Part shown: positions 24,860 to 28,656 of the stretch, piece after piece
How the letters are laid out: the number at the start of each line of letters is the position of its first letter
Numbering within the stretch: position 1 is the stretch's first letter
From: CAZAQS01 sp964486825
GTDB taxonomy: Bacteria; Chloroflexota; Anaerolineae; Anaerolineales; UBA4823
Direction: 5' to 3'
Assembly (NCBI GenBank): GCA_964486825.1
Contig: CAZAQS010000033.1
Coordinates: 1 to 28,656 of the forward strand
Length of the DNA: 28,656 bases
The notes under the pieces: model-generated
What the model was told of the DNA's origin: nothing
What the model saw: the letters and a program-made list of their open reading frames with translations, nothing else
Database searches by the model: none
Program-made: the position numbers and the translations under genes

Positions 24860-26003
24860 CATTTACGCTAGGGTTTGGCTGGCTGCAAACAAGGCTTCTA
24901 TTCCGGCCTACCAGGGACAATTGCAGCAAATCCTGGAGGCTAAAGAGGATAAACCGGTTGTCATATTTCCCCCAGGCCTGGGTTGGGTAATCCAACTTTT
25001 CCAGCGTCCCCAGCAGTTGGCGCTCGCTTTAGCCAGGCAGGGAGCGCTGGTTTTTTACCTGGAGCCAGTCCATCCAAGTACCAGCAGGGGTTTTCACCAG
25101 AAGGCTGATAATTTTTACTTATGCCACATGCCTTTAGAGACCTTCCGGATTCTTGAGGAGCCATACGTTCATGTGATGACCTGGAATGCCAGGGCTGCCG
25201 GGAAATTTAATGGGCCGCGGGTTATCTATGACTATGTGGACGACCTGGACGCTTTTGAAGGTAGCCGGGAGAGATTGGAAAGCGATCACCAGCAGATGTT
25301 GAAGAATGCATATCTGGTACTGGCGACAGCCAGGCGGCTTTTTCAGGCGATCCAATTAGCCCGCCCGGACGCTCTCTTGGTTCCCAACGGCGTCGATTAC
25401 AACCATTTCTCCCCGCTGAAACTGGAGGGAATCCTGCCTGTCCCGGCTGACCTCGATCCCGTATTGGCTATAAGGAAGCCGCTTGTTGGGTATCATGGCG
25501 CCCTGGCACGCTGGTTTGACTATGAGTTATTCGAGCAGGTGGCGCTAAAACGCCAGGATCTGACCTTCCTTCTGATTGGACCAGACATAGATGGTAGCCT
25601 GCGAGATAGCGACTTACTGAAGGTTCAGAATATCCATTGGCTAGGCGTGAAATCTTATCAGGAGCTGCCGGAGTATGTCAGCCACTTTGATGCTGCCGTA
25701 ATCCCTTTTAAGCTAAATGAAATTACTCACTCCACCTCCCCGATCAAGCTTTACGAATACCTGGCAGCCGGGAAGCCGGTCGTAATGACACCGATGCAGG
25801 AAAGCGTCCAGCTGAATGTAGCACTACATGCCAGGGAAGTGGAAGAATTCTGCCGCCAACTGGACCATGCCTTACTGTTGAAAACCGACCAGAAGTATAT
25901 AAACCGTCTAAAGCAGATCGCCCTGAGCAACACCTGGGACGCTCGCGCCAGGCAGATCCTTCAAGCCCTTCAAGGCCAACCACATACCGTTCTGAAGAGC
26001 TAA
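24840..26003 (+). CDS. Family 4 glycosyltransferase
   Basis: A 387-residue GT-B enzyme. The N-terminal half has IFPPGLGWVIQLFQRPQQLA (the W-x-x-x-x-QRPQQLA pattern of TuaH-type transferases), VIYDYVDDLDAFEGS and LLVPNGVDYNHFSP. The C-terminal half has VGYHGALARWFDYELFE, FLLIGPDIDGS, and STSPIKLYEYLAAGKPVV. That signature is the same as in the GT4 half of the preceding protein, so the two are paralogues. The start overlaps the preceding gene by 20 bases, so they are coupled. Sugar and linkage are unknown. It is the last gene of this transcription block before a 107-base gap containing a promoter candidate. Confidence 0.85.
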   Translation: MARFLNSIYARVWLAANKASIPAYQGQLQQILEAKEDKPVVIFPPGLGWVIQLFQRPQQLALALARQGALVFYLEPVHPSTSRGFHQKADNFYLCHMPLETFRILEEPYVHVMTWNARAAGKFNGPRVIYDYVDDLDAFEGSRERLESDHQQMLKNAYLVLATARRLFQAIQLARPDALLVPNGVDYNHFSPLKLEGILPVPADLDPVLAIRKPLVGYHGALARWFDYELFEQVALKRQDLTFLLIGPDIDGSLRDSDLLKVQNIHWLGVKSYQELPEYVSHFDAAVIPFKLNEITHSTSPIKLYEYLAAGKPVVMTPMQESVQLNVALHAREVEEFCRQLDHALLLKTDQKYINRLKQIALSNTWDARARQILQALQGQPHTVLKS

Positions 26004-26046
26004 TGGATCCAACTGGGTAAGGGCTTCGGGCGATGCTCGAAATCGT

Positions 26047-26055
26047 TGATATAAT
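26047..26055 (+). promoter_or_regulatory. Extended -10 promoter (TGATATAAT) before wecB
   Basis: TG-A-TATAAT is a perfect extended -10 element. It lies 55 bases before the wecB start, within the 107-base gap after the GT4 gene. No good -35 is present, which is acceptable for this promoter type. It would give the wecB-exporter genes their own transcript. Confidence 0.5.
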
Positions 26056-26110
26056 GCTGGGACGTTTCCATATTAATCCAGGAAGAGCTTAGGAATTTTA
26101 AAACTAGTTG

Positions 26111-27265
26111 ATGAAACCAATCCGTGTCCTTTCTATCTTCGGCACGCGTCCTGAAGCGGTCAAGATGGCGCCTGTTGTGCGTTGTCTGAAGCGCACACAA
26201 GGAATAGAAGCGCTTGTCTGTGTGACCGCCCAGCACCGCCAGATGCTCGACCAGGTATTGGACCTGTTTGAGATCAGGCCCGACCTTGATCTAAACCTGA
26301 TGCAGCCAGATCAATCCCTGGCTCAACTAACCGCCAATATCTTTGCGCGTCTCGATCCTGTCCTGACCGATCTGAAGCCGGATTGGGTACTGGTGCAAGG
26401 GGACACCACGACAGTTATGGCTGCTGCACTTCTTTCCTACTACCACCGCATAAAAGTTGGCCATGTCGAAGCAGGTCTTAGGACAGGAGATAAATGGCAG
26501 CCCTTTCCGGAAGAAGTAAACCGCCGGGTAGCGGGCGTCGTTGCGGACCTGCACTTTGCTCCCACTGAATGGTCCCGCCAGAATTTAATCATGGAAAACG
26601 TTCCTTCTAACCGCATCCTGGTGACCGGGAATACGGTGATCGACGCGCTGCATTACGTGGCCAACCAGCCTCCTAACCAGCAAACTTTGGACCTGTTCAA
26701 GCAGCTCGGACTGATCGAGGGTAACCAGCCTTCTGACACACTCCCCCGCCTGGTACTGGTAACAGCCCACCGGCGAGAAAACTTTGGTGAGCCGTTGGAG
26801 CAAATTTGCCTGGGGCTTAAAGAGCTGGCTGAGCATTACCGGGGTGGAATCCAGATCGTTTATCCGGTTCACCTTAACCCCAATGTGCAGGGAACGGTAT
26901 ACCGCATTTTGGATGGGAGGCCTTGGGTTACCTTGCTACCCCCATTGGAATACCTGCCACTGGTGCACCTGCTTAAGAGGACGGCTGTCCTGCTAACTGA
27001 TTCGGGTGGGCTACAGGAAGAGGCGCCGGGGTTAGGAGTGCCGGTGTTGGTTTTGAGAGAAGTTACCGAGCGACCGGAAGGGGTCGAAGCCGGTACGGTA
27101 CGGCTGGTGGGCACACAGCGTGAAAAGATCGTATCTCATGCTCGCCAGCTTTTGGATGATCCTGCTGCCCATGCCGCTATGGCTCAGGCGGTCAACCCGT
27201 ATGGCGATGGGCAAGCTGCTGAGAGGATCGTACAAGCACTTCTGAATAACGGAGTAGAGAAATAG
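26111..27265 (+). CDS. wecB: UDP-N-acetylglucosamine 2-epimerase (non-hydrolysing)
   Basis: A 384-residue GT-B-fold epimerase that interconverts UDP-GlcNAc and UDP-ManNAc. The N-terminus VLSIFGTRPEAVKMAPVV is diagnostic. The active-site residues known from E. coli WecB are in place: Asp98 (VQGDTTT), Glu120 (GHVEAGLRT), Glu134 (FPEEVNRR) and His220 (TAHRRENFG). LTDSGGLQEEAPGLGVPVLV and RPEGVEAGT complete the UDP site. I chose ATG 26111 over the adjacent in-frame TTG 26108; AGGA lies rather far upstream. No UDP-ManNAc dehydrogenase (wecC) is seen, so ManNAc itself may be the residue used. It is followed one base later by the permease. Confidence 0.94.
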   Translation: MKPIRVLSIFGTRPEAVKMAPVVRCLKRTQGIEALVCVTAQHRQMLDQVLDLFEIRPDLDLNLMQPDQSLAQLTANIFARLDPVLTDLKPDWVLVQGDTTTVMAAALLSYYHRIKVGHVEAGLRTGDKWQPFPEEVNRRVAGVVADLHFAPTEWSRQNLIMENVPSNRILVTGNTVIDALHYVANQPPNQQTLDLFKQLGLIEGNQPSDTLPRLVLVTAHRRENFGEPLEQICLGLKELAEHYRGGIQIVYPVHLNPNVQGTVYRILDGRPWVTLLPPLEYLPLVHLLKRTAVLLTDSGGLQEEAPGLGVPVLVLREVTERPEGVEAGTVRLVGTQREKIVSHARQLLDDPAAHAAMAQAVNPYGDGQAAERIVQALLNNGVEK

Positions 27266-27266
27266 A

Positions 27267-28091
27267 GTGAATTACGCAGAAGAAGTTTATGACTCGGCCC
27301 GGCTGAGGCATCCTTTGATCGAGGAGTTGCTTTCCCTCTACAAATATCGCAGCCTGGTGCAACAATTCGTTTCCCGGACGATCAAGACGCGCTATAAAAG
27401 GTCCGTCTTAGGGGTTTTATGGACCCTGTTGAACCCCCTGATGATGATGGTGGTCCTTACGGTTGTGTTTTCGCATATCTTCAAGTTCGCTATCGAGCAT
27501 TACCCGGTATATGTGTTGAGCGGCTTGATTCTATGGAGTTTCTTTTCGCATACCACCAGCACTGCCATGGGAGAGATGATCTGGAGCGGGAGCTTGATGA
27601 ACCGTATTTATGTCCCCAAGACGGTATTTGCTGTCTCTGCCATCGGGGTTGGGCTGGTCAATATCCTGATTTCCCTGGTGCCCCTGCTCCTGATAACACT
27701 CATCCTGGGCGTGCGGTTGACACCCGCGCTTCTTGTTTTACCGGTATCGATCCTGCTTTTGAGTTTATTTGCCTTGGGGATCGGCTTGATCCTGGCTGCT
27801 GCGGCGGTCTATTTCGCGGACATCCTGCCGGTTTATGAGGTAGTCTTGACGATATGGATGTATGCAACCCCTATTATTTATCCGGCAGATGCTATCCCAA
27901 CGAACTTTACCTGGGTGTTGAAATTAAATCCGATGTATTACCTGATCCAGGTCTTTAGAACACCGATTTATGACGGCGTCCTGCCCGATCCGCAGGTTTG
28001 GCTCATCGCGATCGTTGTATCTGTGGTGACTTTTATCGTTGGCGGCTTGATATTTACCTGGAAGTCTAATGAATATGCTTACCGACTCTAA
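27267..28091 (+). CDS. ABC-2 type polysaccharide export permease (Wzm/TagG-like)
   Basis: A 274-residue membrane protein with six predicted helices. The N-terminal segment LVQQFVSRTIKTRYKRSVLG and the WTLLNPLMMMVV entry to helix 1 are the hallmark of the ABC-2 polyol/polysaccharide exporter family; YPVYVLSGLILWSFF is helix 2. The C-terminal LNPMYYLIQVFRTPIYDG is also conserved. It should form a dimeric channel that moves a lipid-linked polysaccharide or teichoic-acid-like polymer across the cytoplasmic membrane with the ATPase of the next gene. The start is GTG, one base after wecB. The stop lies inside the ATPase gene, so the pair is coupled. Confidence 0.92.
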   Translation: MNYAEEVYDSARLRHPLIEELLSLYKYRSLVQQFVSRTIKTRYKRSVLGVLWTLLNPLMMMVVLTVVFSHIFKFAIEHYPVYVLSGLILWSFFSHTTSTAMGEMIWSGSLMNRIYVPKTVFAVSAIGVGLVNILISLVPLLLITLILGVRLTPALLVLPVSILLLSLFALGIGLILAAAAVYFADILPVYEVVLTIWMYATPIIYPADAIPTNFTWVLKLNPMYYLIQVFRTPIYDGVLPDPQVWLIAIVVSVVTFIVGGLIFTWKSNEYAYRL

Positions 28092-28656
28092 GATCAAACC
28101 AGTCACTGCACTCCCGGTGGAAAAAATAGCCGTTTTGTTAGAGGATGTTTCGGTTGTGTACCGCGTCCCTCGAGAAAGGGTTTCCGGGATCAAGGAGTAT
28201 GCCATCCGTTTATTGCAAAGACGGTTAGCGTATGAAGACTTTTGGGCCTTGAAGGGGGTCTCTTTTGAGGTCAAGCGGGGAGAGGTCTTCGGGGTGATCG
28301 GCCGGAACGGGTCTGGAAAAAGCACGATGCTCAAGGTGATGGCGCGCGTGCTCCAACCCACCCGTGGAAGGATTATGACTCGCGGGCGTTTGGCGCCTCT
28401 CTTAGAGCTTGGGGCTGGCTTCCATCCTGAGCTTACTGGAAGAGAAAACGTATTCCTTAATATGGCGCTATTGGGCTTTACACGCAAAGAATCCGAAGAA
28501 CTACTTCCATCGATTATGGACTTTGCCGAAATTCATGATTTCATCGATGCACCCATCCGGACCTATTCAACCGGAATGGTAGCCCGGTTGGGATTTTCGG
28601 TTGCTACAAGCCGGCGCCCGGAAATCCTGCTGGTGGATGAAGTATTATCTGTAGGG
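28069..28656 (+). CDS. ABC transporter ATPase for polysaccharide export (Wzt/TagH-like), 3' end outside window
   Basis: The first 196 residues of the nucleotide-binding partner of the permease. Walker A is G78-RNGSGKST, the Q-loop-region segment LLELGAGFHPELTGRENV is the typical Wzt form, the signature is YSTGM (166-170), and Walker B LLVDEVLSVG ends at the window edge. The leader (residues about 1-60, VPRERVSGIKEYAIRLLQRR) is the usual Wzt N-terminus. ATG 28069 or in-frame 28075 are both possible; GGAAG lies just before the first. It overlaps the permease by 23 bases. Whether the C-terminus carries a carbohydrate-binding domain, which would decide substrate recognition, cannot be seen here. 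Confidence 0.92.
   Translation, partial: MNMLTDSKIKPVTALPVEKIAVLLEDVSVVYRVPRERVSGIKEYAIRLLQRRLAYEDFWALKGVSFEVKRGEVFGVIGRNGSGKSTMLKVMARVLQPTRGRIMTRGRLAPLLELGAGFHPELTGRENVFLNMALLGFTRKESEELLPSIMDFAEIHDFIDAPIRTYSTGMVARLGFSVATSRRPEILLVDEVLSVG

Noticed and set aside
1..28656. CRISPR array, tRNA or rRNA genes, insertion sequence, or phage genes
   Set aside because: I saw no regularly spaced repeats, cloverleaf-like genes, conserved rRNA segments, transposase or phage motifs on either strand.

Overview
The window is one continuous cell-surface polysaccharide / glycoconjugate locus. Every intact gene is on the plus strand. Nearly all of them make or activate sugars, transfer them (GT-A type GT2, GT-B type GT4, membrane GT-C) or export the product. 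The host is probably an uncultured or poorly studied bacterium of the phylum Chloroflexota, most likely class Anaerolineae. That guess rests on moderately high G+C, tightly packed genes with GTG/TTG starts, and protein families (DUF6056, the N-D/D-D GT-C proteins, long multi-module glycosyltransferases) that I associate with that group. It is not proven from the window. No rRNA, tRNA, transposase, integrase or CRISPR array was seen.

Layout. (1) 1-5428 is a tight block: the end of an unidentified gene, a CMP-sugar-synthetase-like cytidylyltransferase, a D-2-hydroxyacid dehydrogenase, a short-chain dehydrogenase, an MptE/DUF115-type protein with sialyltransferase-like motifs, and a GT39-like membrane transferase. 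The first four overlap or nearly touch. They look like a cassette for making and transferring a CMP-activated acidic sugar. (2) 5454-8081 is a decayed zone. A frameshifted, internally deleted GT39-like pseudogene is followed directly by an A/T-richer intact DUF6056 gene, then by a stop-interrupted C-terminal remnant. (3) 8082-11448 holds two tandem paralogous GT2 enzymes and a GT-C protein with a D-D motif resembling arabinofuranosyltransferases. (4) 11560-15000 is a complete dTDP-L-rhamnose set in the order rfbC-rfbB-rfbA-rfbD, followed without a break by a GT4 enzyme, a 1334-residue GT2-GT2-unknown-GT4 protein and a secreted GH26-like protein whose apparent nucleophile position is Gln. (5) 21588-26003 has a broken methyltransferase pseudogene, then a GT2-membrane-GT4 fusion and a GT4 enzyme in overlapping frames. 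(6) 26047-28656 has a likely extended -10 promoter, wecB (UDP-ManNAc formation), an ABC-2 permease and the start of its ATPase, which runs off the window.

Together the genes would supply dTDP-L-rhamnose, UDP-ManNAc and probably a CMP-linked acid sugar. They would assemble a rhamnose-containing glycan at the inner membrane face with GT2/GT4 enzymes and export it through a Wzm/Wzt-type ABC transporter. The GT-C proteins could decorate it, or proteins, from lipid-linked donors outside the membrane. Three pseudogenes or remnants and a duplicated GT2 pair show that the locus is changing fast, as is usual for surface-antigen regions. The least explained parts are the CMP cassette, the roughly 300-residue middle region of the 1334-residue protein, and the Gln-for-Glu change in the GH26-like protein.
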